A stretch of 64,000 nucleotides of DNA, taken from the NCBI GenBank assembly GCA_900129675.1, contig FSRD01000001.1, positions 8,235,501 to 8,299,500 of the forward strand, given 5' to 3'. This document shows, in pieces, positions 17,178-26,158 of the stretch. Position 1 is the stretch's first letter; the number at the start of each line of letters is the position of its first letter. Below the pieces are notes generated by a model. The model ran no database searches. It saw only the letters and a list, made by a program, of their open reading frames with translations, and was not told where the DNA came from. The stretch comes from Bradyrhizobium erythrophlei (GTDB taxonomy: Bacteria; Pseudomonadota; Alphaproteobacteria; Rhizobiales; Xanthobacteraceae). The translations under genes were made by a program, and so were the position numbers.

Positions 17178-18314
17178 ATGCCCATTAGCGCCTCGAACGA
17201 TTTTATTTCCGAACTTGATCGCGCCATAGAAGGCGGATCGCCGGCACGCCGCTGTCAGATGCTGCGGCAGATAACGAGCCTGTTTCTCGCCGGCGCCGAC
17301 CGGCTGAATGAGTCTCAGGTCGCCGTTTTCGATGAGGTCCTGACCCGGCTGATGGCATGCACTGAGGTGCAGACGCTCGTGCATCTCAGCCGAACCCTCG
17401 CCGATCTGCAATCGGCGCCAAAGGAGTCGATCCGCCGTCTTGCCCGACACGAGGAGGCGCCGGTTGCCGCGCCTGTGTTGCGCGGATCCGGCTCGCTTTC
17501 AGAACGCGATCTGATCGAGATCGCCGAGAGCCGGAGCCAGCAACATCTCCTCGCAATTTCGGGACGAAAACGCCTCAGTGAATCCCTCACGGATGTACTG
17601 CTGAAGCGCTGCGATACGACTGCCCGCCGTCTGCTTGCGGCGAATGCCGGTTCTCGGTTTTCAAGCACGGGGTATCTGGCGCTGGTCGCCGCCGCAAAAC
17701 GCGATGACGACATTGCGGACTCATTGGTACTTCGGCCTGACATGCCGGTTGAAATGCTTCGAGAACTCCTCGCAGGAACAACCAGGGCGGGCCGAGCCCG
17801 GCTCCTTGGAGTCGCCCCGCCCGGGGCGCACGGAGCGATTGAGGCCACCATTGAGAGCATAGAAACTGAAATCGGCACGAAAAACCCCAAGCCAATTGAT
17901 TACTCAGGCCCGAAATCCACGGTGCTTGCGCTCAACAAAGCTGGAAAGCTAAACGACTCTTCCGTCAACCGCTTTGCGGTGCGAGGGGAGCGTGCAAACC
18001 TCATTGCGGCACTATCGCTGCTCAGCGATGCCGCAATCGAAACCATCGAAGCCATCGTGGAAAGAACCGACCCCTGTGGGCTCATCGTTGCCTGCCGGGC
18101 CTCGCGGCTAAACTGGACGACGACATTTGCGGTCATCCGCTATCGATGCGGCGCCCAGGCGATCTCGCCCGAGGACATTGAGCGCCGCAGAGAGGCCTTC
18201 GAGGCGCTCCCTCTATCCGTTGCGCAGCGAACGATCCGCTTCGGATCCGTCCATGACCTCGAAATGGAAATCAATTCGACGGGCAACGCACTCGCAATGG
18301 CCGGAGCAAAATAG
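17178..18314 (+). CDS. DUF2336 domain-containing protein
   Basis: This 378-residue protein belongs to the alphaproteobacterial DUF2336 group: an all-helical protein with many Asp/Arg/Leu repeats, including the N-terminal RRCQMLRQITSLFLAGADRL segment and SERDLIEIAESRSQQHLLAI in the middle. The ATG at 17178 is preferred to an upstream TTG. It is the first gene of a run of five on the same strand, and its stop overlaps the start of the PilZ gene (TAGTG). DUF2336 proteins often lie with signalling genes in alphaproteobacteria, but no biochemical activity is known to me. No signal peptide; probably cytoplasmic. Its role in the c-di-GMP operon is open. Confidence 0.82.
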   Translation: MPISASNDFISELDRAIEGGSPARRCQMLRQITSLFLAGADRLNESQVAVFDEVLTRLMACTEVQTLVHLSRTLADLQSAPKESIRRLARHEEAPVAAPVLRGSGSLSERDLIEIAESRSQQHLLAISGRKRLSESLTDVLLKRCDTTARRLLAANAGSRFSSTGYLALVAAAKRDDDIADSLVLRPDMPVEMLRELLAGTTRAGRARLLGVAPPGAHGAIEATIESIETEIGTKNPKPIDYSGPKSTVLALNKAGKLNDSSVNRFAVRGERANLIAALSLLSDAAIETIEAIVERTDPCGLIVACRASRLNWTTTFAVIRYRCGAQAISPEDIERRREAFEALPLSVAQRTIRFGSVHDLEMEINSTGNALAMAGAK

Positions 18315-18619
18315 TGCCGTTCGGCGATCGAAAATCCGAGCGCGTCCGCCTCGAGCACAAACGCCCCGTCAACCTCATGGGTGTCGACGGCACTTGGCGA
18401 AGGAGCTGCCTGCTCCTCGATGTTTCTTCAACCGGCGCCCGACTTGACGTCGATGGAACGCTTGAGGTCCTCCAAGCCAAGGAATTTTTTCTGCGGCTAT
18501 CCTCGACGGGATTGGCATTCCGGCGATGCGAACTCATCCGGATCGACGGGTCCGAGGTCGGCGTTCGATTCATCGAGGTCAAGACAAAGGCCCGGGGACG
18601 GCCCATCGCTGCAACCTAA
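18314..18619 (+). CDS. PilZ domain protein
   Basis: This 101-residue protein is a stand-alone PilZ domain, a family of c-di-GMP receptors. The DVSSTGARLDV segment fits the conserved D-x-S-x-x-G motif. The arginine motif before it is degenerate: DRKSERVRLEHKR lacks a clean R-x-x-x-R spacing, so c-di-GMP binding is likely but not certain. The start is a GTG at 18314 that overlaps the stop of the upstream gene, giving translational coupling. The neighbours are DUF2336 and HD-GYP, which supports a signalling role. Confidence 0.82.
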   Translation: MPFGDRKSERVRLEHKRPVNLMGVDGTWRRSCLLLDVSSTGARLDVDGTLEVLQAKEFFLRLSSTGLAFRRCELIRIDGSEVGVRFIEVKTKARGRPIAAT

Positions 18620-18662
18620 CGATACACGCCCTCATGTTCCATTGATAAGGCGGTGAACCCAA

Positions 18663-18887
18663 ATGCAAATGATTGCCTCGCGAATTATTCCCTTTCTCGA
18701 CGTCCAATCTCTCGCGCCCGGCAACGCGCTGGAAGCGTTGTTTCGGGATGAAAAGGGTTTCATTCTCTATCTTTCGGACGGCGGCCCGTCCTCGATCAGG
18801 CAGGAGAGGCTTATCCGTCTAGGAGTGCGCGAGGCACTGGTTTGGCTACACGAGGCTCCGCAGGACGGGGCGTCGTTTTGGAATTGA
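18663..18887 (+). CDS. small protein of unknown function in signalling operon
   Basis: This 74-residue soluble protein starts MQMIASRIIPFLDVQSLAPG. It has a central segment FILYLSDGGPSSIRQERLIR and a C-terminal LVWLHEAPQDGASFWN. No family was recognised. It lies 43 bases after the PilZ gene, in the same direction and inside the five-gene run, so cotranscription is likely. No signal peptide or membrane segment is visible. Confidence 0.65.
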   Translation: MQMIASRIIPFLDVQSLAPGNALEALFRDEKGFILYLSDGGPSSIRQERLIRLGVREALVWLHEAPQDGASFWN

Positions 18888-18908
18888 TGAAGAGAAAGGA
18901 CGTACTTG

Positions 18909-19163
18909 ATGCGCGGTCTACGCAAGATCACCAACTTTTCCATATCGACCGTTTCGACAGAACCGCTGCGCGGAATTGTCGAGATTGATACCTTCGATTC
19001 GGCGGTGAAATTCGAACTCAGCGAAGACACGGCGCTCAACATTTGCGCCGATCTCGAACATTTTCTTACGCAAGGAAGCCCAGGCGGCCACGCAACCCAC
19101 AGCGCGGACGGACCGCAACCAGACCTCGGGACCAATTGTTATGTCCGTTCACGTCATCGCTGA
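18909..19163 (+). CDS. small protein of unknown function in signalling operon
   Basis: This 84-residue protein starts MRGLRKITNFSISTVSTEPL, with GAAAGGA just upstream. It has a central segment of alternating hydrophobic and charged residues (GIVEIDTFDSAVKFELSED) and a helical part (TALNICADLEHFLTQG), then a polar tail. It overlaps the start of the HD-GYP gene by 23 bases, so the two are probably translationally coupled. No family was recognised. It may be a small adaptor in the operon, which is a guess. Confidence 0.65.
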   Translation: MRGLRKITNFSISTVSTEPLRGIVEIDTFDSAVKFELSEDTALNICADLEHFLTQGSPGGHATHSADGPQPDLGTNCYVRSRHR

Positions 19164-20190
19164 TACGCGTGACAGCCTTTCCGCGCTGTCCAGGATGCTC
19201 GATCAGCAGCATGCCGTAACGTCGGAATTGCTCGGTGGAACGAGCCTGCGTCACGATGGTATCGATGCCGTTGTCGTCGCTGCGGATCTGAGTGTCGTCG
19301 ACAATATTGCGGCGCTGAAGGCCGTATCGGCGAAACTAAAACGCGCGGCCAAGCGAATTTTTCTCATCGATCGAAAGGGCCGTCTCTCTGTCGTCCAGGC
19401 CTATGCACTGGGAGCGACGCACGTCCTCAGAAACCCCGTCAGCCAAGCGCAATTGCTGGCGAAGCTCGCCGATGGCGACGCCATTGCGACAACTCGGGAC
19501 GAGATCGGGTCGATCGGACAGGAGGCGGCATCGGCCGGCGCCGCCAGCATCGTCTCGATGTTCTCGGCCGTATCAAGCGGCGCGCCGGTCGATGTCAGGG
19601 GCGCGAAAAACGCCGGCAGCAAAATCGCCGAGAGTGTCGGCGAGAACGGCCTGTCGAACTGGCTGACGACGGTTCGGCGTCACCACGAGGGCACCTATCA
19701 GCACTGCCTCCTGGTGACCGGAATAACCATCGACTTTGGCTTGAGCCTCGGCATGGCGACGGCCGACATCGAGCGCTTGTATTCAGCCGCGATGTTTCAC
19801 GACGTCGGCAAGGCGCGGATTCCGCTCGCCGTGCTCGACAAGCCCGGGCGCCTTGATCCCGAGGAACGCGCCCTGATCGAAACCCATCCCGCAGCGGGTT
19901 ACGAGGCGCTGAAGGGAAACGCGGGTATCTCGTCGGAAATTCTCGATGCCGTCAGGCATCATCACGAATTCCTTGATGGAAGTGGATATCCGGACGCCCT
20001 TTGCGCCGAAAGCATCAAGGACATCGTCCGGATGTTGACCATTTCCGACATCTTCGCAGCCCTGATCGAGCAGCGAACCTACAAGCCAACCATGCCCCGG
20101 GAAAAGGCTTACGAAATCCTGTTGGGAATGCATGGCAAGCTGGAGCGGTCGCTCGTCGAGGCGTTCAGGGAAGTCGCGCTGAGCAGATGA
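19141..20190 (+). CDS. HD-GYP domain protein, probable c-di-GMP phosphodiesterase
   Basis: This 349-residue protein has an N-terminal receiver-like region (about residues 1-120) that lacks the usual acidic cluster and is probably not phosphorylated. A full HD-GYP domain follows: HHEGTYQHC at about 181, the HD pair in HDVGKARIP at about 220, ETHPAAGYEAL, and HHEFLDGSGYP at about 274, which includes the GYP signature. HD-GYP proteins degrade c-di-GMP to GMP or pGpG using bound metal ions. It is the last gene of the run of five that includes a PilZ gene, so this operon can both sense and destroy c-di-GMP. Confidence 0.93.
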   Translation: MSVHVIADTRDSLSALSRMLDQQHAVTSELLGGTSLRHDGIDAVVVAADLSVVDNIAALKAVSAKLKRAAKRIFLIDRKGRLSVVQAYALGATHVLRNPVSQAQLLAKLADGDAIATTRDEIGSIGQEAASAGAASIVSMFSAVSSGAPVDVRGAKNAGSKIAESVGENGLSNWLTTVRRHHEGTYQHCLLVTGITIDFGLSLGMATADIERLYSAAMFHDVGKARIPLAVLDKPGRLDPEERALIETHPAAGYEALKGNAGISSEILDAVRHHHEFLDGSGYPDALCAESIKDIVRMLTISDIFAALIEQRTYKPTMPREKAYEILLGMHGKLERSLVEAFREVALSR

Positions 20191-20206
20191 TGGCTTCCCC
20201 GCCCGG

Positions 20207-21082
20207 CTACTCCCCCTTGAACCGGTAGTCGAAGCGATCGCCGTCCGCCGTGATCAGGCCCACCGTCGGCGTGGGAAAATGGATCGGCAGGATCAGCGTA
20301 TCCGTGCCCGCCACGGAAGCAAAAAATTTGCGGCGCGACACTGCTGACTGCTTTGCATCCCAGTCCGGCTTCGCCGACCAGTCAGGTTCGCGGCACTGGA
20401 TCACGTGATGCATGAGGTCGCCGGCCACCACCGCGCGCTTACCGCGCGAGAAAATGTTGACACAGCAATGGCACGGCGAGTGCCCCGGCGTCGGCGTCAG
20501 CGTGACGGTGTCGTCAAGCGCGTAAGCGTCATCGACCAGCAGCGCCTGCCCCGCTTCCACGATCGGCAGGCAATTGTCGCGGAAAACCTTGCCGGGCGGA
20601 TTGGCGCCCTTGGCATATTCTGCTTCCCACACCGCATATTCCTTCTTGTGAAACACATATTTCGCATTCGGGAATGTCGGCACCCAGCGGCCGTCGCGCA
20701 GCGTCGTGTTCCAGCCGGTATGGTCGATATGAAGGTGGGTGCAGAACACATAGTCGACCTGCTCGTAGCCGATGCCGAGCGCGAACAGCTCGTTGCGCCA
20801 GCGCTCCTTGCCCGGAAAATCGAACGGCGGCGGATGGCCCTTGTCCTCGCCGGTACAGGTGTCGACCAGGATGGTGTAGCGCGGCGTGCGGACCACGAAG
20901 GTCTGGTAGGTGATGACCATCATGCCGAGCGCGGTGTCGAACACCTCCGGCTCCATGCCTGGCAAATGATGCTTGAAAACGGCCTCGTCATAGGCCGGGA
21001 AGAAATCCTGCGGCCGCCGCCACGGCCCCTCGCGCTCGATCACCGCGTCGATGGTGATGTCGCCGATCCTGATCTGCTTCAT
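20207..21082 (-). CDS. MBL-fold metallo-hydrolase
   Basis: This 291-residue protein has a metallo-beta-lactamase fold with the zinc motif HLHIDH at residues 116-121, a second histidine in TPGHSPCHCC and a conserved AVVAGDLMHHV segment. The catalytic Asp and His are intact. Enzymes of this class include lactonases, glyoxalase-like hydrolases and many of unknown substrate. The start at the ATG at 21082 (MKQIRIGDITID) gives the usual N-terminus. The C-terminal HFPTPTVGLI segment is typical of the AttM/lactonase-like branch, but I cannot say it cleaves lactones. Confidence 0.9.
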   Translation of the reverse strand: MKQIRIGDITIDAVIEREGPWRRPQDFFPAYDEAVFKHHLPGMEPEVFDTALGMMVITYQTFVVRTPRYTILVDTCTGEDKGHPPPFDFPGKERWRNELFALGIGYEQVDYVFCTHLHIDHTGWNTTLRDGRWVPTFPNAKYVFHKKEYAVWEAEYAKGANPPGKVFRDNCLPIVEAGQALLVDDAYALDDTVTLTPTPGHSPCHCCVNIFSRGKRAVVAGDLMHHVIQCREPDWSAKPDWDAKQSAVSRRKFFASVAGTDTLILPIHFPTPTVGLITADGDRFDYRFKGE

Positions 21083-21167
21083 TTTTTTCGTTTCGCTCCC
21101 GCTTTTTCGCGGCAGCGTAGCGGGCGACATCGGGGCGTCAAGTCAGGGGCAGCAATGCGAAATGTTC

Positions 21168-21202
21168 GTAGCCGGGATCGCACTTCGCTCCATCCGGGCT
21201 AC
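21168..21202. repeat. short palindromic intergenic repeat
   Basis: GTAGCC-G-GGAT and its near-complement ATCC-G-GGCTAC flank a 13-base loop (CGCACTTCGCTCC). It lies between two genes on the minus strand and resembles the 'GTAGCCCGGATGGAGCGAAG' repeats seen across Bradyrhizobium. A related copy is at 60735-60762. Confidence 0.6.
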
Positions 21203-21216
21203 GGGCTCGCAGCGCT

Positions 21217-22839
21217 TCAGCTTCGCAGGCCCGGGGCTTCCTGGCCGGTGCGCGCGACATATTCCGAATAGCCGCCGCCATATTGATGCGGGCCCTCCGG
21301 CGTCAGCTCCAGCACACGGTTGGAGAGTGCGGCCAGAAAATGCCGGTCGTGGGAGACGAACAGCATGGTGCCCTCGTATTCCGACAGCGCCGTGATCAGC
21401 ATTTCCTTGGTCGCGAGATCGAGATGGTTGGTGGGCTCGTCCAGCACCAGAAAGTTCGGCGGATCGAACAGCATCTGCGCCATGACCAGCCGCGCCTTCT
21501 CGCCGCCCGACAGCACCCGGCATTTCTTCTCGACGTCGTCGCCGGAAAAGCCGAAGCAGCCGGCCAGCGCGCGCAGCGAGCCTTGGCCGGCCTGCGGAAA
21601 CGAATCCTCCAGCCACTGGAACACGGTGCGCTCGCCGTCCAAAAGATCCATCGCGTGCTGTGCAAAGTAACCCATCTTCACGCTGCCGCCGACCGCCACC
21701 GTTCCGTCGTCCGGCTCGGTCGAGCCCACCACCAGCTTCAGCAGCGTCGACTTGCCGGCGCCGTTGATGCCCATCACGCACCAGCGTTCCCTGCGGCGGA
21801 TCATGAAGTCCAGCCCCTCATAGATGCTTCTGGAGCCATAGCCCTTGTGGACGTTTTTCAGGCTGACGACGTCCTCGCCGGAGCGCGGCGCCGGCAGAAA
21901 CTCGAACGCCACGGTCTGGCGGCGCTTCGGCGGTTCGACACGCTCGATCTTGTCGAGCTTCTTGACCCGGCTCTGCACCTGGGCGGCATGCGAGGCCCGC
22001 GCCTTGAAGCGCTCGATAAACTTGATTTCCTTGGCGAGCATCGCCTGCTGGCGCTCGAACTGGGCCTGCTGCTGCTTTTCGTTCAGCGCGCGCTGCGCCT
22101 CGTAGAATTCGTAATTGCCGGAATAGGTCGTCAGCGTGCCGCCGTCGATCTCGACGACCTTGTTGATGATGCGATTGATGAACTCGCGGTCGTGCGACGT
22201 CATCAGCAGCGCGCCCTCATAGCCCCGCAAGAACTGCTCCAGCCAGATCAGGCTCTCGAGATCAAGATGGTTGCTCGGCTCGTCCAGCAGCATGACGTCG
22301 GGACGCATCAGGAGGATGCGCGCCAGCGCCACGCGCATCTTCCAGCCGCCCGACAGCGCGCCGACGTCGCCATCCATCATCTCCTCGCTGAAGCCAAGGC
22401 CCGACAGCGCCTCGCGCGCCCTTCCGTCCAGGGCGTAGCCGTCGAGTTCCTCGAAACGCCCCTGCACTTCGCCGTAGCGCGCGATGATATCTTCCATGTC
22501 GTCGGCGCGGTCCGGATCGGCCATCGCGGCCTCGAGCTCTTTCAACTCGGCTGCGACGATGCTGACGGGGCCGGCGCCATCCATTACCTCGGCCACCGCG
22601 CTGCGGCCGGACATCTCGCCGACATCCTGGCTGAAATAGCCGATCGTGATGCCCCGATCGAGCGCGACCTGGCCCTCGTCGGGCAGTTCCTGACCCGAGA
22701 TCATCCGGAAAAGTGTGGTCTTGCCAGCCCCGTTGGGACCGACGAGGCCGATCTTTTCGCCCTTCTGGAGCGCCGCGGAGGCTTCGATGAAGAGAATCTG
22801 GTGGCCGACTTGCTTGCTGACGTTATCGAGACGGATCAT
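21217..22839 (-). CDS. ABC-F family ATPase (YbiT-like)
   Basis: This 540-residue soluble protein has two ABC ATPase domains in one chain and no membrane part, as in ABC-F proteins. The first Walker A is GPNGAGKT at about 34-41 and the second is GINGAGKST near residue 360. The LSGGW and LSGGEKAR signatures follow, as does SHDREF/SHDRHF. The linker between domains contains a long charged helix (EIKFIERFKARASHAAQ...), the P-site tRNA-interaction motif of the family. ABC-F proteins act on the ribosome, and some protect from antibiotics. The YbiT assignment rests on length and linker; resistance function cannot be judged. Confidence 0.93.
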   Translation of the reverse strand: MIRLDNVSKQVGHQILFIEASAALQKGEKIGLVGPNGAGKTTLFRMISGQELPDEGQVALDRGITIGYFSQDVGEMSGRSAVAEVMDGAGPVSIVAAELKELEAAMADPDRADDMEDIIARYGEVQGRFEELDGYALDGRAREALSGLGFSEEMMDGDVGALSGGWKMRVALARILLMRPDVMLLDEPSNHLDLESLIWLEQFLRGYEGALLMTSHDREFINRIINKVVEIDGGTLTTYSGNYEFYEAQRALNEKQQQAQFERQQAMLAKEIKFIERFKARASHAAQVQSRVKKLDKIERVEPPKRRQTVAFEFLPAPRSGEDVVSLKNVHKGYGSRSIYEGLDFMIRRRERWCVMGINGAGKSTLLKLVVGSTEPDDGTVAVGGSVKMGYFAQHAMDLLDGERTVFQWLEDSFPQAGQGSLRALAGCFGFSGDDVEKKCRVLSGGEKARLVMAQMLFDPPNFLVLDEPTNHLDLATKEMLITALSEYEGTMLFVSHDRHFLAALSNRVLELTPEGPHQYGGGYSEYVARTGQEAPGLRS

Positions 22840-23042
22840 GGGGGCCTGAATGGATTAGGAGCTTGCGGCCGCTCTTAATCCATGTTGCGTCGCAGCGAAA
22901 GCCCGAACCATCACAGGGGAACCATTCCGCAACCCATCGCGCCCGCCGGACCCTCAACGCCCGGTGCCCCCAAGCCGGATTTACGCGCCTGGCAGGCGCC
23001 TCCGGCGCCGGGTCCTTTCGGCAAATGAGCCGTCGAACCGAC

Positions 23043-25262
23043 CTAATGCTTCATCTGCGTCGGCATCTGCATCGGCATCGTCATCGAAGGCGTCGCTGAT
23101 GCAGCGTGTTTCATCACCATGCCCAGTCCACCGCCCGCTGCACTCAGATCGGGAACGATGGCGATGTTGAGCATCATGCCGCTGTCCTCGTGGTCGAGGA
23201 TGTGGCAATGCAGGACATACTCGCCGATGTATCGGTCGTATCGGGTCCTGATGTGGACCTGATAATTGTTCTCGACAAAGATCGTGTCGCGGAAAGTGTG
23301 ATACATCCCGCAATATTGGCTGGCCAATTGGCCCTGGTCGCCGCCAGCCACCGCGTTGCAATTGCCGTCCTTGTCGAAAATGGACACTTGCTGGCCGCTC
23401 GCATTCGGCGTGGTCACGTCGATGACCTGGAACGGGTTGACGTGGATGTGGAAAATGTGCGGCTCGCCCTGCGCCGTCAGCAGCCAGTCATCCGACGTGT
23501 TGACCTGCCGCGTGATATTGACGACATCCGGATCGTAGGATTTGCCGTTGACCTGGAAGTGCAGGCCCTGATCCTGCGTAAAGGTGATGGAAAACGCGGC
23601 TTGTTGAACGTCGGGATTTGTCGCCGGCGGCAGATCGTCGAAAGGTGCCCAAGGCCGCAGATCGCCTGCACGCAATCCGTCGCGAATGGCGGGGGGAAGC
23701 TGCGGATTGGCGTCAAACAGCGCCTGCTCGACATAATCCTTCAGGTTGACCGTCACCGCCTGCCCGCCCCTGACGTGGACGTAAGCCAGCAGCTGCGGGG
23801 TTGAAGGTCCTTGCCCGCCGCCGCTTCCGTTGATGACCCTCTGCGCCGGCGGGGCTGCCTGATCGAGCAGGCAATAATCGCCTTCGGACGGGAACGCGAC
23901 CAGGATGTCGCTGCGGTATCCCGGCTGAAGGTAATTCGACTCGAGCAGACCTCCTCCCGCCGGCTGCGCACGAATCTCGCGCAGCTTCGCCCGCGTCAGT
24001 CCGTCGGTGGCAATCTCGAACTGCGGTATCAGCGTCCCCGCCGTCGCGTTGCACGCGGTCAGCAGGTCGGCCTTTTGCTGCAAACGATTGCCGCTGAGCG
24101 CAGACGCTGCAATGAGATTGGTCGCGCCAACCGGACTAGCGCGCACCACCTGCAGATTGATGGTGTCGTGGATGCCGGCATGGACGAACCGCCAGCGTTG
24201 AATCTGGCCTGCGGGCAATGTGATTGTCGGCTGGACGACGCCGTTGATGCTGGTGAAGCGTCCGTTGGTGTCCCAGATGGTCGCCGAGTCCAGCTGCAAC
24301 GCGAAATTTTCGACCGCGCCCGGACTGACCTGGTTTTGCGGTGTCGACAAGGGACAGACCCAGGGCGCAGACGTCGACGCACCGGAGCTGTTGACGTTAT
24401 AGAGACCCGCAGTGGTGTAGAGCTGCTGCCAAGGGCCGCCCTGATCGTCTTTCTGAACCGCGAAACAGGCATAGGCGATCTGCTGGAACAGAAATACCCG
24501 CTCGGTCAGCGGGGCGCCGGCGGCCGTGTGAAGCACGGTATCGATATCCGCGATCGGATGGGGGTCAGCCGGGGTCGGCGGCGCGTATGGCCGATTGCCG
24601 CGGATCAGGATAACGCCGGAGGCTCCGCTCGCAACGTTGACGGCGGTCGAACCATGGCGGTGCGCATGGTACCAGAACGTGCCGGCGGGATGATCCGCGG
24701 GAATGTTGATTTCATAGGGGAACCGCGATTGCGGAGCGATATTCAGCAGCACATTGTCACTATTGCCTGCCGGGGAGACGTGCAGGCCATGGGTGTGCAG
24801 ATTGGTGGTGTTGAAGCAGCCGACCCCGAACGGCAGGCTTAATCCTGTCGGCGGGTTGTCCCAGCAGCTTGGGTCGCTCTTGTCGGTCCCGTTCTTCAAA
24901 TCGACCCGCAAGGTGTCGCCAGGCCTGACATCGATCACCGGACCGGACTTGCATCCGCCATAGGAGCGCAACTGGACGGGATCTTCTCCATTCGGCTGCG
25001 GATCGGTCGGATCGGGGTTGTTGATCTTGAATTGCGCGAGCACGAAATCGAGCTCCACCGACACGATCGAGCCGTTCCGTGACATCGAGCCCTGCGGATT
25101 GCAGGGAGCGGGCGCGCCGCCCAGCGCCTGCGGCGCCAGCCGCGGGCCAGGTTCGCTCAACGTTGGAGGCGCCTCGAACGGATGCTCCGTGGCCGCCCGG
25201 AGCGGCGCACTCGCACCCAGCATTGCGATGAACGTGAATACCGCCAGCACAGCATTTTTCAT
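23043..25262 (-). CDS. large secreted multicopper oxidase
   Basis: This 739-residue protein has a signal peptide (MKNAVLAVFTFIAMLGASAP) and three cupredoxin domains. Copper ligands are visible: HTHGLH at 156-161, WYHAHRHGS at 197-205, HIFHIHVNPFQ near residue 605 and HCHILDHE near 685-692. The last gives the type 1/trinuclear Cys-His pattern, so it should be an active laccase-type oxidase reducing oxygen to water. The last 25 residues are Met- and His-rich (many MxM pairs), as in copper-handling proteins, which suggests a copper or metal oxidase. No CopA/CopB partner is adjacent. The substrate is unknown. Confidence 0.9.
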   Translation of the reverse strand: MKNAVLAVFTFIAMLGASAPLRAATEHPFEAPPTLSEPGPRLAPQALGGAPAPCNPQGSMSRNGSIVSVELDFVLAQFKINNPDPTDPQPNGEDPVQLRSYGGCKSGPVIDVRPGDTLRVDLKNGTDKSDPSCWDNPPTGLSLPFGVGCFNTTNLHTHGLHVSPAGNSDNVLLNIAPQSRFPYEINIPADHPAGTFWYHAHRHGSTAVNVASGASGVILIRGNRPYAPPTPADPHPIADIDTVLHTAAGAPLTERVFLFQQIAYACFAVQKDDQGGPWQQLYTTAGLYNVNSSGASTSAPWVCPLSTPQNQVSPGAVENFALQLDSATIWDTNGRFTSINGVVQPTITLPAGQIQRWRFVHAGIHDTINLQVVRASPVGATNLIAASALSGNRLQQKADLLTACNATAGTLIPQFEIATDGLTRAKLREIRAQPAGGGLLESNYLQPGYRSDILVAFPSEGDYCLLDQAAPPAQRVINGSGGGQGPSTPQLLAYVHVRGGQAVTVNLKDYVEQALFDANPQLPPAIRDGLRAGDLRPWAPFDDLPPATNPDVQQAAFSITFTQDQGLHFQVNGKSYDPDVVNITRQVNTSDDWLLTAQGEPHIFHIHVNPFQVIDVTTPNASGQQVSIFDKDGNCNAVAGGDQGQLASQYCGMYHTFRDTIFVENNYQVHIRTRYDRYIGEYVLHCHILDHEDSGMMLNIAIVPDLSAAGGGLGMVMKHAASATPSMTMPMQMPTQMKH

Positions 25263-25400
25263 GTCGGTGCCCTCCTGCGGTTAGGAGAATACCGTAACGC
25301 CGCAATCGTCAAGCGTGTATTTTATAAATTCGTCAATCTTAGAGGATAATGCCCATTCCGGTGTGTTCGGATGCGGGCAACGAACGCTTTGCCATCGGCG

Positions 25401-25550
25401 CTAGTGCCGTTTGAAATATTGCACAGCGCGTTCGTGCTTTTCGGCGGCCGCGCGTGACTTGAAAGTGCCGAGATTACGCCGTTTGCCGGTCTTCGGATTT
25501 ACTTTCCGTGAATAGAGCCGATATTCACCGGACTGCAGTTTGCGGATCAT
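25401..25550 (-). CDS. 49-residue conserved small protein
   Basis: This short protein starts MIRKLQSGEYRLYSRKVNPK and continues TGKRRNLGTFKSRAAAEKHE, ending AVQYFKRH. It is strongly basic and looks like a small beta-hairpin plus helix protein, common as a hypothetical in rhizobia and similar in feel to the arm-type DNA-binding domain (AP2/integrase N-terminal) module. The frame is open upstream to 25694, but the N-terminal extension is not protein-like. Function unknown. Confidence 0.65.
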   Translation of the reverse strand: MIRKLQSGEYRLYSRKVNPKTGKRRNLGTFKSRAAAEKHERAVQYFKRH

Positions 25551-25674
25551 GAGACCTGCCTCGCCTGTCCTTCCCGTCGGGTCAACCTGAACGACACGAC
25601 GTCGTTCCCTGGACTCAACTAATTTTCGCGCGACCGGGTTCGAACCCGCGAGCACGCGCGGCCGACCAAGGTCC

Positions 25675-26142
25675 ATGTTCCCATCGATGTCCAACAGCGC
25701 GATGACGGAAGTCGAGAAAATTTTAGCCGAAGCCGCTCGGCTGCCGCTGAAGGACGCGGCTTACGCGCTGTGGCGGCAGAGTCCGCGGCTGGATACGCTC
25801 GAGGGTCAGCCGATGACCGCCGAAGAGCACGCCGCTACCGCCGCAAGGCCGATGGCGGAGATCATGGCAAAGATGAAACACGACCACGATCATGCCGAGG
25901 ATGGACGGACCTTCGGCCGGCTGAAACGCGCGCATCCCAGGGCTAGCGACGCCGATGTCAAGACCGCGATTATTGCCGCTGTGAAGTTCGACGACGACTG
26001 CTTCAGATATTATGAGGAAGCGCACGGCGATTTCGGCGAACGGATCGAGCGCGCGGTCGAACTGGCCGCGAGGAAAAATCCCGGCTACCTGCAACGGACT
26101 TACCAGAAAGCAAAATACTACATCGGCTATTACATGAAGTAG
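25675..26142 (+). CDS. conserved hypothetical protein
   Basis: This protein of about 155 residues begins MFPSMSNSAMTEVEKILAEA and is acidic and helical. It has a His/Asp cluster (KHDHDHAEDGRTFGRL) in the middle and an Arg/Lys/Tyr-rich C-terminus (KNPGYLQRTYQKAKYYIGYY). Starts at internal ATGs (25687, 25702) are possible. No signal peptide is seen. The His/Asp cluster might bind metal, but that is conjecture. It is divergent from the 49-residue gene and no family was recognised. Confidence 0.6.
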   Translation: MFPSMSNSAMTEVEKILAEAARLPLKDAAYALWRQSPRLDTLEGQPMTAEEHAATAARPMAEIMAKMKHDHDHAEDGRTFGRLKRAHPRASDADVKTAIIAAVKFDDDCFRYYEEAHGDFGERIERAVELAARKNPGYLQRTYQKAKYYIGYYMK

Positions 26143-26158
26143 GATGGCGTACCCTGCC

